DNA from: Pseudomonas sp. ICMP22404
Lineage (GTDB): Bacteria > Pseudomonadota > Gammaproteobacteria > Pseudomonadales > Pseudomonadaceae
Reading direction: 5' to 3'
DNA length: 43,494 bases
Assembly (NCBI RefSeq): GCF_006227205.1
Contig: NZ_VCNG01000026.1
Coordinates: 1 to 43,494, forward strand
Part shown: in pieces, positions 14,789 through 23,731 of the stretch
Numbering within the stretch: the stretch's first letter is position 1
Layout: each line of letters opens with the position of its first letter
Made by a program: the position numbers and the translations under genes
Notes under the pieces: generated by a model
Seen by the model: only the letters and a program-made list of their open reading frames with translations
What the model was told of the DNA's origin: nothing
The model's database searches: none

Positions 14789-16633
14789 ATGCCGATTAAG
14801 AACACTGGCGGATCGGTCAACCCCGCGCCAGCCCCCCTCACGCCCGGTGCATTCCTGCATGAAATCTTTACCGCCCGGGCCCGTGAATTTCCCGAGCGAA
14901 CGGCCGTCTCCGACGCCACTCGCGCGTTGAGTTATGCGCAACTCGATGCGGCCTCGTCGCAACTGGCAGCGCGTCTTCGCCAGGAAGGCGTCAAGGACGG
15001 CATGCTGGTCGGGATGAGCCTGACGCGCAGCGTCGACCTGGTCGTCAGCCTGCTGGGCATCCTCAAGGCCGGCGGCGCCTATGTCCCGGTCGACCCGCAA
15101 TACCCCGGCAAGCGCGTCGAACACATCGTGCGCGACAGCGGCCTGAGCCTGATGATCGGCGAGCCCGCCGACCTGGCGCAAAGCCCGTCCGTGCGCGTCC
15201 TGCCCCTGGCCGATCTGCTGGCCGGCCCGGCACTGGAACCGATTGGCGAGGTCGACCGTCGCAACCCCGACCAGGCGCCGGCCTACGTCATCTACACCTC
15301 CGGCTCCACCGGTGAGCCCAAGGGTGTGCTGGTGGCCCACGCGAACGTCAGCCGCCTGTTGGAAAGCACTCAACGTGAATACGCTTTCAACGAGCACGAC
15401 GTCTGGTCGATGTTCCACTCCATCGGCTTCGATTTTTCGGTCTGGGAGATCTGGGGCGCGCTGGCCCACGGTGGCCACGTGGCCGTCGTGCCTTACGATG
15501 TGTCGCGCTCGCCAACCGCCACCCGTCAATGGCTGGTCGATCTGGGCGTGACCGTCCTGAGCCAGACCCCCTCTGCCTTCCGTGGCCTCGAAGAGGCGGA
15601 CCGCCAGGCCAAGGCGCCATTGGCGCTGCGCTACGTGGTCTTCGGCGGCGAGGCGCTGCCGGCCACGGTATTGCGCCCTTGGGTCGAACGCCATGGCGAC
15701 CGGAAGCCTGCGCTGATCAACATGTACGGCATCACCGAAGCCACGGTGCACACCACCTTCAAGCGCGTGCTGGGCCAGGACCTGGAAAGCGCGGCCATGG
15801 TCTCGATCGGTGCGCCGCTGGATGGCTGGCGCCTGAACCTGCTCGATGCTGATCAACAACCCGTACCCCAGGGCACCGCCGGTGAGTTGTACATCGAAGG
15901 CGCCGGTGTGGCGCTGGGTTACCTGAACCGCCCGGCCCTCAACAGCGAGCGCTTCGTGCAACTGCCGGGGACGTCAAGCCGCGCCTATCGCACCGGCGAC
16001 CTGGTGATATTGGGCGATGACGGCGAGTACCGCTACGCCGGTCGTTGCGACGAGCAACTGAAGATCCGCGGTTTCCGCATCGAGCCCGGCGAAGTCGAAG
16101 CCTCCCTGCAAACCAGCCCCGCCGTGGCGGCCGCCCATGTGACCGGTCACGACTACGGCGACGGCGACTGGCGCCTGGTCGCCTACGTGGTACCGGTCCA
16201 GGGCGTGAAGGCCTGGACCGAACAGACCCGCAGCGAAGTCGCCGCGCTGGTGGCCGCCAACCTGCCGGACTACATGCGTCCGTCGGCCTACATCGTCCTG
16301 GCGCAATTGCCAGTCACCGACCACGGAAAGATCGACAAGCAACGCCTGCCCTCGCCCGAATCCGTTGAAGCCACCGTGCAACATGCGGCCGACGGCCTTA
16401 CCGAACAAGAGCAGTTCGTGCTCAAGGTCTGGTCGCAGGATATCGGCCTGAAGAACATCGGCCTGAACGATGACTTCTTCGACTTTGGCGGTACCTCCCT
16501 GGCACTAATTCGCTCCCTGAGCACCTTCAAGGCCCACTACAAGGTCAACCTGGACCCCGGTGTGCTGGCCAACGGTGCGACCGCCAAAGTATTGGCCGAC
16601 TGCATCCAGCGCTCCCTTGTCCAAGCCCATTGA
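14789..16633 (+). CDS. syrB1: SyrB1-like threonine adenylation-thiolation didomain protein
   Basis: Stand-alone NRPS loading protein (614 aa) that adenylates L-Thr and holds it as a thioester for chlorination by SyrB2. The A domain has YTSGSTGEPKG, and specificity residues DFWSVGMVH (D at about residue 215) read Thr. A carrier domain follows with FFDFGGTSL, phosphopantetheine Ser near 570. There is no C or TE domain, as in SyrB1/ThaC1. The start is set at MPIKNTGG because AGGAG lies about 9 nt upstream; the frame extends 28 codons further up without support. The stop is 17 bp before syrB2, so they form one operon. Confidence 0.95.
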   Translation: MPIKNTGGSVNPAPAPLTPGAFLHEIFTARAREFPERTAVSDATRALSYAQLDAASSQLAARLRQEGVKDGMLVGMSLTRSVDLVVSLLGILKAGGAYVPVDPQYPGKRVEHIVRDSGLSLMIGEPADLAQSPSVRVLPLADLLAGPALEPIGEVDRRNPDQAPAYVIYTSGSTGEPKGVLVAHANVSRLLESTQREYAFNEHDVWSMFHSIGFDFSVWEIWGALAHGGHVAVVPYDVSRSPTATRQWLVDLGVTVLSQTPSAFRGLEEADRQAKAPLALRYVVFGGEALPATVLRPWVERHGDRKPALINMYGITEATVHTTFKRVLGQDLESAAMVSIGAPLDGWRLNLLDADQQPVPQGTAGELYIEGAGVALGYLNRPALNSERFVQLPGTSSRAYRTGDLVILGDDGEYRYAGRCDEQLKIRGFRIEPGEVEASLQTSPAVAAAHVTGHDYGDGDWRLVAYVVPVQGVKAWTEQTRSEVAALVAANLPDYMRPSAYIVLAQLPVTDHGKIDKQRLPSPESVEATVQHAADGLTEQEQFVLKVWSQDIGLKNIGLNDDFFDFGGTSLALIRSLSTFKAHYKVNLDPGVLANGATAKVLADCIQRSLVQAH

Positions 16634-16650
16634 CCGAAAAGGAACAGCCC

Positions 16651-17586
16651 ATGAGCAAGAAATTCGCCTTGACCCCGGAAGAACGCGCGTCCTTCGAGAA
16701 GAACGGTTTTATCGGTCCTTTTGACGCCTATACCCCCGAAGAAATGAAAGAAACCTGGAAACGCACCCGCCTGCGCCTGCTCGACCGCAGTGCCGCGGCC
16801 TACCAGGACCTGGATGCGATTTCCGCCGGCACCAACATCGCCAACTATGATCGCCACCTGGACGACGAATTCCTCGCCAGCCACATCTGCCGTCCGCAGA
16901 TCTGCGACCGCGTCGAAAGCATCCTCGGTCCGGATGTACTCTGCTGGCGCACCGAGTTCTTCCCCAAATACCCAGGTGACGAAGGCACCGACTGGCACCA
17001 GGCCGACACCTTCGCCAACGCCTCGGGCAAGCCACAGATCCTGTGGCCGGAAAATGAAGACTTCGGCGGCACCATCACCGTCTGGACCGCGTTCACCGAC
17101 GCCAACATCGCCAATGGTTGCCTGCAGTTCATTCCTGGCACCCAGAACAGCATGAACTACGACGAAACCAAACGTATGGCCTACGATCCCGATGCCAACA
17201 ACAGCTCGGTGGTCAAAGATGGCGTGCGCCGTGGTTTCTTCGGCTACGACTATCGCCAGTTGCAGATCGACGAGGACTTCAAGCCTGACGAGTCCGCCGC
17301 CGTGCCGATGCAGATGAAGGCCGGCCAGTTCATCATTTTCTGGTCGACCCTGATGCACGCCTCCTACCCCCACAGCGGCGAGTCCCAGGACATGCGCATG
17401 GGCTTCGCCTCACGCTATGTCCCGTCCTTCGTGAAGATCTACCCGGACTCCGAGCACATCGAGGAGTACGGCGGTCGCATCAGCCTCGAGAAATACGGCG
17501 CGGTCCAGGTGATCGGGGACAAGACCCCGGAATACAACCGCCTTGTCACCCATACCACCCGAGGCAAGAAATTCGAAGCGGTCTGA
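16651..17586 (+). CDS. syrB2: SyrB2-like non-heme Fe(II)/2-oxoglutarate halogenase
   Basis: Halogenase (311 aa; SyrB2 is 310) that chlorinates the gamma-methyl of Thr bound to SyrB1, giving 4-chloro-Thr, the ninth residue of syringomycin-type mycins. The diagnostic change is present: H116-Q-A118 replaces the HxD/E of hydroxylases, leaving an iron site for chloride, with distal H236 (LMHASYP) and R255 for 2-oxoglutarate. H116 and A118 fall at the same numbers as in SyrB2, which supports the start at MSKKFALTPEE (AAGGA upstream). A TTG 21 nt upstream is less likely. It lies between the syrB1 and syrC homologues, as expected for its pathway. Confidence 0.96.
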   Translation: MSKKFALTPEERASFEKNGFIGPFDAYTPEEMKETWKRTRLRLLDRSAAAYQDLDAISAGTNIANYDRHLDDEFLASHICRPQICDRVESILGPDVLCWRTEFFPKYPGDEGTDWHQADTFANASGKPQILWPENEDFGGTITVWTAFTDANIANGCLQFIPGTQNSMNYDETKRMAYDPDANNSSVVKDGVRRGFFGYDYRQLQIDEDFKPDESAAVPMQMKAGQFIIFWSTLMHASYPHSGESQDMRMGFASRYVPSFVKIYPDSEHIEEYGGRISLEKYGAVQVIGDKTPEYNRLVTHTTRGKKFEAV

Positions 17587-17645
17587 TTTTTCAGTGCCAT
17601 AAGACAGTGGCATGCGTAACGTGCCTGACAGGAGTCCCCCAATCC

Positions 17646-18857
17646 ATGACTATTTCCACTGACGCAGCGACGCGCCTGTGCGAGACCGTGAGGATGCTTA
17701 GGCACCTTGCCATCCATCTGCCCGATCCCATTTGCCTGAGCTTTCTCGCTCAGGCAAATGAGCCGCCACCCGACCAGGCCTCCCCCAGCGTGAGAGCCAC
17801 GGAACGGGCGGTCAGCGCCACCTTCGCACGCATCGGTGTCAAAGCCGTGCAGTACGTGCACGATGGCGAGGCGCAGCTGTCTTCCTTCGAGATGTTTATC
17901 AGCAAGAAAATCTGCCAGGCGCTGGATTTTTCCTATGACCACTTCGACGAGTTCGAAAGCGTCAGGGAATTCGGGCGCCTGGTCAGACACTTCGATTTCA
18001 GTGGTTCGGTGCCCGAGGTTGAAACGGTGCACCTGATCACCCGCGACAACGTTGCGTTGTCGGTGCATGCCAGCACGGATCAGAACCGCCCGGCGATCGT
18101 CCTGGCATTGCCCTGCGGCATGCCGTTCGACCTGTGTCGCGACTGGTTCAACGCCCTGAGCGAACGATTCTTCGTGGTCACCTGGGAAACCCGGGGACTG
18201 TTCGGTTCCTGTACCTCGTTCGACCAGCTCTCCGTGGACACCGATGCCCAGGTCGGCGACCTGATCAACGTGATGAACCACTACGAGCTGCCCAATGCGC
18301 ACTTGATGGGGATTTGCGGCGGCGCGGTGATCGCGTTGAGCGCGGCAGCCATCCACCCTGAGCGGGTGAACTCCCTGAGCCTGTGGCACGGCGACTACAA
18401 CTTGGGCGACAACAGCCTGCGCACCGCCCATCAGCAGAATTTCGAATGGCTGATGGAGTCGGCCGCCGTCGACCGCAACGAAGCCAGCGACTTGCAGGCG
18501 TTATTCCTGGACCAGGCGACACTGGCGACCATCCCGGACTCGATCGCCCATGCGGCGCTCTATCCCTATGTCAACGAGGAGCTGTTCTACCGTTATGCGC
18601 GGCTCAACGATGCGTTGAACAAGACCGAACTGCAGTCACGGTTGGGGCAGATCAGCGTACCGACGCTGGTGGTCGCCGGCGACGCCGACGAAACCACCCA
18701 CATCGGCGGCTCCCAGCGCATTGCCGAGTCCATCAGCGATGCACTGCTGCACGTGGAGAGCAACGGCAGTCACCTGGCATTCTTCGAGTCGACCCATCAC
18801 TCGAAACAGACCGCCTTCCGCTTCCTTGAATCGACCCTGGAATCGGTCGCCGTCTGA
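17646..18857 (+). CDS. syrC: SyrC-like aminoacyl shuttle (alpha/beta-hydrolase fold, Cys nucleophile)
   Basis: Acyltransferase (403 aa) that in the syringomycin pathway moves 4-Cl-Thr from the SyrB1 carrier to the last carrier of SyrE. An alpha/beta-hydrolase core carries the nucleophile elbow MGICGGA with C224 in place of Ser (C224 is also the number in SyrC), followed by D346 (AGDADE) and H376 (NGSH) as the likely triad. The start at MTISTDAATR has GGAG upstream and reproduces the C224 numbering. It lies 59 bp after syrB2. A 13-bp perfect inverted repeat sits in codons 28-39. The usual neighbour, the mycin NRPS, is not next to it here but about 21 kb away. Confidence 0.92.
   Translation: MTISTDAATRLCETVRMLRHLAIHLPDPICLSFLAQANEPPPDQASPSVRATERAVSATFARIGVKAVQYVHDGEAQLSSFEMFISKKICQALDFSYDHFDEFESVREFGRLVRHFDFSGSVPEVETVHLITRDNVALSVHASTDQNRPAIVLALPCGMPFDLCRDWFNALSERFFVVTWETRGLFGSCTSFDQLSVDTDAQVGDLINVMNHYELPNAHLMGICGGAVIALSAAAIHPERVNSLSLWHGDYNLGDNSLRTAHQQNFEWLMESAAVDRNEASDLQALFLDQATLATIPDSIAHAALYPYVNEELFYRYARLNDALNKTELQSRLGQISVPTLVVAGDADETTHIGGSQRIAESISDALLHVESNGSHLAFFESTHHSKQTAFRFLESTLESVAV
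17729..17760. repeat. 13-bp perfect hairpin inside 5' end of syrC
   Basis: The arms CATTTGCCTGAGC (17729-17741) and GCTCAGGCAAATG (17748-17760) are perfect reverse complements with a TTTCTC loop. It lies about 84 nt inside the coding sequence, too long and too perfect to be expected by chance at codon level. It could slow translation or protect or stall the transcript. No T-tract follows. Confidence 0.6.
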
Positions 18858-18904
18858 GCTGCAAGACAGAGGCCTGCCCTGATGCCAGTCAGTCAAGGCT
18901 CAAA

Positions 18905-19000
18905 CCTGTGGCAGCAAAGCTTGCTCGCGACTACGGTACGTCAGTCAGCAACAATCTTGACTGGTCTGCCGCTATCGCGAGCAAGCTTTGCTCCCACAGG
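18905..19000. repeat. REP doublet (REPIN), copy 1
   Basis: Two 26-bp arms (18905-18930 and 18975-19000) containing AGCAAAGCTTGCTCGCGA form an inverted pair, 25 of 26 matching, around a 44-bp centre. It is nearly identical, in the same 96-bp format, to the copy at 31359. This is a typical Pseudomonas extragenic REP doublet, here just after syrC, where it may stabilise or terminate the message. The remaining bases from 18858 to 19106 show nothing else. Confidence 0.85.
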
Positions 19001-19106
19001 GTTTTCGCCGCTAGCTGGCATCAGGCTCTGCCCGCCTTTGGACTCATGACCTGAGCACGGTGCCAACCATTGAGGTCGGCACCCTGTGGTTGAACAGGCA
19101 GTGTGC

Positions 19107-19466
19107 TCAAGGCGGGCTGACCACGCTTCTACTCTTGCCATCGACATGACGCAACGGCACTGCGCGGTAATCCAACCCATCAATACAGCACGCATTCACA
19201 CTGAGAACCTCAGGATTGCTACGCCGTCGGTGGTACACATAGATACCGCATGTCCCGCAAAAGTAATGCTGGGCCACGCCGCTGTTCCAGCGATACAGAC
19301 GTAGCACGTCTTCACCACGGCTGATGCGAAACTGCTCCCGCGGCACCGTAGCCATCAACGCATTGCGCTTGCTGCACAGCGAACAGTCGCAACTGATCAG
19401 TTCTTCAATTTCGGCCTCAAAAGCAAAGCCAACCGCTCCACAGTGACAGGCGCCCGTGTAGTTCAT
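19107..19466 (-). CDS. GFA/CENP-V family zinc-binding protein
   Basis: Small protein (119 aa) of the GFA (glutathione-dependent formaldehyde-activating enzyme-like) fold. It has the family cysteines: C7-H-C9-G, a CDCSLC cluster near residue 26, and FCGTCG near 70, which bind zinc. Most bacterial members have no proven substrate, so no reaction is assigned. The ATG has GGAG about 9 nt upstream. It is a single gene between the REP doublet and the ahpD-like gene, with no evident tie to the lipopeptide genes. Confidence 0.82.
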   Translation of the reverse strand: MNYTGACHCGAVGFAFEAEIEELISCDCSLCSKRNALMATVPREQFRISRGEDVLRLYRWNSGVAQHYFCGTCGIYVYHRRRSNPEVLSVNACCIDGLDYRAVPLRHVDGKSRSVVSPP

Positions 19467-19559
19467 CGTGGGTAATCTCCATTGTCAGTGAGTTCGCCGC
19501 CTCATCGTAGTGGATTACCCGCCGCGTTGCGTCGGAGGTTCGAAGTTCCTGCAGGCATT

Positions 19560-19590
19560 AAAAAGCCCCGATACCGCACGGTACCGAGGC
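19560..19590 (-). terminator. Intrinsic terminator of ahpD-like gene
   Basis: On the minus strand an 11-bp stem (19580-19590 with 19565-19575, two G-U pairs) with a GTGC loop is followed by five U residues (19560-19564). It lies 23 bp after the ahpD-like stop. A second hairpin (GCCTGC/GCAGGC, 19596-19611) followed by TTTATTTTTT faces the plus strand. Confidence 0.7.
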
Positions 19591-19612
19591 CAGGTGCCTG
19601 CACCCGCAGGCT

Positions 19613-19954
19613 TTATTTTTTCAGCGAGTCGTACGCTTCCAACGTGCGTAACGAATAGATGTAGGCAGCGCCAGCGTTGAGCGAAATGGCGGTTGCCAAG
19701 GTAGCCGCCACTTCTTCGCGGCTCGCTCCAGCCTTGATCGCCGCGTCCGCGTGAACCGCGATGCAGCCGTCGCAGCGAGTGGTGACAGCGACGGCAATCG
19801 AAATCAATTCTCGGGTTTTCCCATCCAGCACATCGTTTTCGGCGGAGGCTTCGCCAAGGGCCATGTAGGCCTTGACCATTTTCGGGTTGCTTTTTCCGAG
19901 CGAGCCGAAAGCCTTCTGAATGGTGGGTAGCAGTTCGGACCAGTTGTTGAACAT
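19613..19954 (-). CDS. AhpD-like carboxymuconolactone decarboxylase family protein
   Basis: A 113-aa all-helical protein of the CMD/AhpD family with the redox motif C61-DG-C64-IAVH68 followed by AAIKAGASREEV, the active-site signature of AhpD-like peroxidase-linked disulfide proteins. Its exact substrate is unknown. The start at MFNNWSELL is supported by CAGGAG about 8 nt upstream; longer in-frame starts run back through the divergent regulator. It faces an AraC-type gene only 108 bp away, a common pairing in which the regulator senses a small molecule and activates the CMD gene. Confidence 0.85.
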   Translation of the reverse strand: MFNNWSELLPTIQKAFGSLGKSNPKMVKAYMALGEASAENDVLDGKTRELISIAVAVTTRCDGCIAVHADAAIKAGASREEVAATLATAISLNAGAAYIYSLRTLEAYDSLKK

Positions 19955-20062
19955 CGCATGACTCCTGAGCAAGTTGGTGTACTGTTTCGACAGGCTCAGT
20001 CTCCCTCCAGGGCGAGATTCGAGTTTGTCCGATCCGCTCAAATTTTTATGCGAAGCGCTCAA

Positions 20063-20968
20063 ATGAATTCGATCGATAAACTCATCAGCTTGGCCAACGT
20101 GCGAGGCAGTGTGGATCTGCGGTGTCAGTTTCAAGGCGATTGGGCACTCGATCATCAGCAGGAAGCCTTGGGAAAAGCGCCTTATCACATTGTGTTGACG
20201 GGAGAGTGCCGCGTCGAACTTCCGGACGGCCAGCGCCTGCCAATGCGCGCAGGAGACATTCTGCTTCTGCCTCGTGGGGCACCGCACCTCCTGCATGGCA
20301 TCGGAAGAACGGCTGAGCCGCAAACCCCGAGGCTGGTGTCCGGTGGAACGCTGCCGCTTTACCGCATTGGCCGCGGGAGCACGGACCTGGACATGCTCTG
20401 CGGAAGTTTTCACTACAATCGTGCCTCCCTGTTGTTCAGCGCCCTCCCCGAACATCTCGTGATACCCAGTGCGGCTCTCCCTGCAAGCGCTCCCCTGCCG
20501 GCCCTGGTCGACATGTTGCGAGGTGAAGCCGATAGCGATCAGGTTGGGGCGCATTTCTTACTCGATGCCTTGTCCCAAGCGTTGTTCACCCTGATCCTGC
20601 GCGCTCACCTCGCGAGCCACGGCCAACACACCGGCACCCTGGCCTTGTTGTCCGAAAAGCAGCTGGGCCGCGCCTGGCAATCGATGCTGGCGGACCCGGG
20701 CTACGAATGGACAGTGGATGCGCTTGCCGAGATTGCGAGCATGTCCCGTGCAACGTTCATGCGGGCTTTCGTGCGGGTAGCCGGCGTTTCGCCTTGGGTC
20801 TTGTTGACGCAGGTTCGAATGGAACTGGCCTTCAGCCTGCTGAGCCATTCGCACTTGGGACTGACTGACATTGCATCCCAGGTGGGGTATCAATCCCAGG
20901 CGGCTTTCAGTAAGAAGTTCAAGGAGGTATATGGTGAGGCGCCGGGGCGGGTGCGGCGTGGGATGTAA
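20063..20968 (+). CDS. AraC-family transcriptional regulator (cupin sensor), divergent from ahpD-like gene
   Basis: A 301-aa regulator. The N-terminal cupin-6-type sensor (about 1-190) includes LLPRGAPHLLHG. The C-terminal AraC double helix-turn-helix (about 205-300) includes TVDALAEIASMSRATFMRAF and LTDIASQVGYQSQAAFSKKF. It probably controls the divergent ahpD-like gene. The start is uncertain: ATG at 20063 gives the usual N-terminus (MNSIDKLISLANVRG) but has only a weak ribosome site, and in-frame starts up to 19958 would overlap the promoter of the divergent gene. Confidence 0.85.
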   Translation: MNSIDKLISLANVRGSVDLRCQFQGDWALDHQQEALGKAPYHIVLTGECRVELPDGQRLPMRAGDILLLPRGAPHLLHGIGRTAEPQTPRLVSGGTLPLYRIGRGSTDLDMLCGSFHYNRASLLFSALPEHLVIPSAALPASAPLPALVDMLRGEADSDQVGAHFLLDALSQALFTLILRAHLASHGQHTGTLALLSEKQLGRAWQSMLADPGYEWTVDALAEIASMSRATFMRAFVRVAGVSPWVLLTQVRMELAFSLLSHSHLGLTDIASQVGYQSQAAFSKKFKEVYGEAPGRVRRGM

Positions 20969-21012
20969 TTGATCGTCCGGGTAGAGCGCTACATTAATGC
21001 GCAGGAGCAGCA

Positions 21013-21699
21013 ATGACGGAACAGCCAGAAGAAAACAGCCTATTACGAGTCAGGACACCCGACGATCTCGACGCGCCTGAGGCACTGGGTTTTACCGCCT
21101 GGGCTCGCGTCTGGACGGAGCTTGGGGTCAGATGCGTACCGCGAGAGGCACACCAGGAACTCATTCGACATTACGACGAGCCACACCGCGCGTACCACAA
21201 CCGCCAGCACTTGGCTGAGTGCCTCCGGGTGCGTCGACTCCTCAACGCGGCCTGCCAGGCACCCGCCGAAGTCGACCTCGCGCTGTGGTTCCACGACGCG
21301 ATCTACGACCCCCTGCGCAGCGACAACGAGTTGCGCAGCGCCCAATGGCTGGACGAAGTGGCCCGTGCTAGCGGCCTGGACGACGAAACGCGCCGCAGGC
21401 TTTACGACCTGGTCATGGTAACGCGACACGACAGTGCCCCGCAGTCGGTAGACGAGGCGGTGTTGGTGGACACGGATCTGGCGATCCTCGGGGCGTCGTT
21501 CGAGCGGTTCGAAGAGTACGACCAACAGGTCCGCCGCGAGTACCTGCACGTGCCGATGTCTATATATCGCCAAAAGCGACGTCAGATCCTGGAGGGCTTT
21601 CTAACGCGCGACCGCATTTATGCCACCGCCCCCTACTTCGACGCATTCGAGCAGCAGGCACGCGCAAATCTTGCACGTGCCATCGGCCGTCTCGATTGA
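21013..21699 (+). CDS. HD-domain family predicted metal-dependent phosphohydrolase
   Basis: A 228-aa protein of the predicted HD-superfamily phosphohydrolase group. Visible motifs are YHNRQHL (about 57-63), the HD pair in LWFHDAIYDP (about 92-101) and DTDLAILG (about 156-163), together giving the metal-ligand pattern H...HD...D. The substrate is not known. The ATG has GGAG 7 nt upstream. It lies 44 bp after the AraC gene in the same direction, but the two are not obviously linked in function. Confidence 0.8.
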   Translation: MTEQPEENSLLRVRTPDDLDAPEALGFTAWARVWTELGVRCVPREAHQELIRHYDEPHRAYHNRQHLAECLRVRRLLNAACQAPAEVDLALWFHDAIYDPLRSDNELRSAQWLDEVARASGLDDETRRRLYDLVMVTRHDSAPQSVDEAVLVDTDLAILGASFERFEEYDQQVRREYLHVPMSIYRQKRRQILEGFLTRDRIYATAPYFDAFEQQARANLARAIGRLD

Positions 21700-21755
21700 C
21701 ATCGGATTCATGCAGCAGCATCGGCGCTTACTTGCACGCGCCTCGTCGACAGGGC

Positions 21756-22211
21756 TTACCGTATCCGATACAGCACAGCAGCCCCTGACTTGGGTTCGAA
21801 AGCCGGCACAGTGCGCTGCTTGAGGGGCATACCCGTCGCATCCCAAACCAAGGTGTCCGACGGGTACTCGTCCTTGCGGGTCATGGTGTCGATCTGCTTG
21901 ACGATCACCTCCGAGCTTGCAGGCACTTCAGGGTTCCACCCGAATACGCCAACCCTCCCGTAAAACACGGCAGGTGCATCGACATCAAGACGCCGGTCGG
22001 GACACATCACCAGGCCGCGATCAAGCATGACCCGCAACGCGCCGACAGGTACCGCCTTCACCGTGGGCGTGGTGCGCTCGGTGCTGTGGCCTGGGCAGAC
22101 GTTGGCCGAGCGGGTCACCATGTCCTCGACCACTTCACGATCAGATTGGGCCTGCGCCGAAAAGGCAACGGCAGACAGGGCGAGCACTACAAGATTTGAT
22201 TTCCAGGGCAC
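21756..22211 (-). CDS. Secreted hypothetical protein (GTG start)
   Basis: Predicted exported protein of 151 aa. The start is GTG, chosen because AGGAGG sits 6 nt upstream and because it yields a clean signal peptide (basic start, hydrophobic LVVLALSAVAFS, AQA cleavage site, then QSDREV). Longer in-frame starts would bury the signal. The mature part has two Cys (ANVCPGHST and LVMCPDRR) that may form a disulfide. I do not recognise a domain. It is convergent with the HD gene, whose stop is 56 bp away. Confidence 0.7.
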   Translation of the reverse strand: MPWKSNLVVLALSAVAFSAQAQSDREVVEDMVTRSANVCPGHSTERTTPTVKAVPVGALRVMLDRGLVMCPDRRLDVDAPAVFYGRVGVFGWNPEVPASSEVIVKQIDTMTRKDEYPSDTLVWDATGMPLKQRTVPAFEPKSGAAVLYRIR

Positions 22212-22365
22212 CCGAAACCTCCTATGTAAAAAATACTCCAGCGTTGCGGACCGCCCCCGGTAAGAACAGCCTGTTGCCTGGGGGCACACTTGAAGACTAC
22301 AACGGCGTTGGTTTGTTCCGCTTGCTGACTGATACCCCTGGCTCTGGATATCTGTCACATTAATT

Positions 22366-22380
22366 TGTCCGCTTCTGGCC
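22366..22380. repeat. Direct repeat copy A flanking accessory segment
   Basis: TGTCCGCTTCTGGCC occurs here and again at 27916-27930. The two copies, each beside a decayed integrase fragment, bracket the cyn-to-tetR stretch. The motif is familiar from Pseudomonas intergenic debris, so it may mark old element ends rather than an attachment site. Confidence 0.5.
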
Positions 22381-22419
22381 GGTTAGCGACAGTCTGACTT
22401 CGACCGTCGCTATGCATGG

Positions 22420-22707
22420 TCAAACCTCAGTCTGTTCCGCCATCTCGTATGGCCGAGTAATAACTGAACCGCCCGCCGGTCTTCGTCCTACGATAGATCA
22501 GTGATTCGTTCGTCTCATTGTGTGGGTGCCATACATTGCCGGATCAAGCCGTACGGCTTTCACCCAGCCTTTGACGATACGACCGTATTGACGAGTGGAT
22601 AGATGGTCTGAAGTATGCGGCCGGCTAGGAAAAAGGCAGTCCTCGCTGCGTAGCTGGGCCCGATGTATCCAGATCGAAGAGAGCCAGGTCTCGGTTTTTT
22701 TCCGCAA
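22420..22707 (-). pseudogene. Decayed tyrosine-recombinase (site-specific integrase) C-terminal fragment
   Basis: Reading the minus strand gives a recognisable integrase tail: W-IHRAQLRSEDCLFPSR, then LSTRQYGRIVKGWVK, YGTHTMRRT (the catalytic H-x-x-R box region). It then shifts frame to LIYRRTKTGG, lacks about 25 codons including the GH and catalytic Tyr segment, and ends in MAEQTEV-stop. The N-terminal half is absent. A frameshift, a deletion and the lost Tyr make it non-functional. A second fragment of the same family lies near 27.8 kb. Confidence 0.75.
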
Positions 22708-22831
22708 TTTGAAGCCTTACTCGGATGGCCCAGATATCTCTCAGTCGGAGTGGTGCAGTCTGTTTTTTTATTGAGCCTGTTATTACCACGTCACAGGCTG
22801 GGCTTAGCTCCGTCCAGATTGACGAGCACAG

Positions 22832-23722
22832 CTATTGCACATTTAGCTGAACGGATACCTCTTTAGCCACCTCGATGAAAACTCGCATCGCTGCGCTCTG
22901 AAAGGCGTCTTTGCGCCGCAAAAGGACGGCGGTGCGCTGCAAGCGCTCGGGCTCCAGTGCGATGGCCACCAGATCGTCATGGGCCAACGCGATTTTGGCC
23001 GGCAATAAAGTCGATAGATTCGTCCTACGAACGATTTCGATCACTGCACCGAGGGCATTGGCCTCCATTTGCACCTGAGGGCGAATCGCGTGTTTGCGGC
23101 AGTAGCGATCGATTTGTTCGCGGGTTGCAAACTCTGGGCTGAGCAGAATCAGGGACTCGGCATTCAGAGCCTGTAATCCAATGGACCGCTCCTCGGCCAA
23201 GCGGTGTCTGCGACTCACCACTAAAGCGAGGGTTTCGTTCAGCAAAGGGATGGCATCAATATTCGGTGTACTTATTTCATCGAACGCGATCCCCGCGTCC
23301 AATTCTCCAACCAAAAGCAATTCCTCAATGCGCTCTTGGGAAATCTCCTTCAGGTTGAGAGTGATCTTAGGATACCGAGAGTGAAATGCTTCGATCACGG
23401 GCCCTACCAGATAAGTCGTGAACGTGGGCGTCACGGCCACGCGCAATGAGCCTCGGGAGAGGTCGCTCACATCGTGGATGGCGCTTTTAGCATCTCGCAA
23501 TTCCTGATAAGCACGGCGCGCATACAGAAGATAGACGTCTCCCGCGTCAGTCAAGCGAGTTGTGCGTCCTGAGCGGTCGAACAACTGGGCTCCAAGACTT
23601 TCTTCCAACTGTTTCACCTGCTGCGATAGGGCTGGCTGAGACACGTGCAGCGCCGCTGCGGCCTTCGTGAAGCTGAGATGTTCCGCAACCGCGAGGAAGT
23701 ATTGGATGTGACGAGCAAGCAT
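22832..23722 (-). CDS. cynR: CynR, LysR-type activator of the cyanate operon
   Basis: LysR-family regulator (296 aa) closely resembling E. coli CynR over its whole length. The N-terminal winged helix-turn-helix reads FTKAAAALHVSQPALSQQVKQLEE, and the effector domain has RGSLRVAVTPTFTTYLVGP and SPEFATREQIDRYC. In E. coli CynR senses cyanate and activates cynTS while repressing itself. The start is taken at MLARHIQYFL, matching CynR; an in-frame ATG 12 nt upstream (MSEIM) lies inside the probable operator. It is divergent from cynT. Confidence 0.92.
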   Translation of the reverse strand: MLARHIQYFLAVAEHLSFTKAAAALHVSQPALSQQVKQLEESLGAQLFDRSGRTTRLTDAGDVYLLYARRAYQELRDAKSAIHDVSDLSRGSLRVAVTPTFTTYLVGPVIEAFHSRYPKITLNLKEISQERIEELLLVGELDAGIAFDEISTPNIDAIPLLNETLALVVSRRHRLAEERSIGLQALNAESLILLSPEFATREQIDRYCRKHAIRPQVQMEANALGAVIEIVRRTNLSTLLPAKIALAHDDLVAIALEPERLQRTAVLLRRKDAFQSAAMRVFIEVAKEVSVQLNVQ

Positions 23723-23731
23723 GATTTCACT

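Noticed and set aside
14783..15961. Minus-strand frame opposite syrB1
   Set aside because: It is a shadow of the conserved A domain; it would also overlap the syrB1 start and has no family resemblance.
22361..22831. Functional integrase gene
   Set aside because: Frameshift, internal deletion, loss of the Tyr segment and no N-terminal half; listed as a pseudogene instead.
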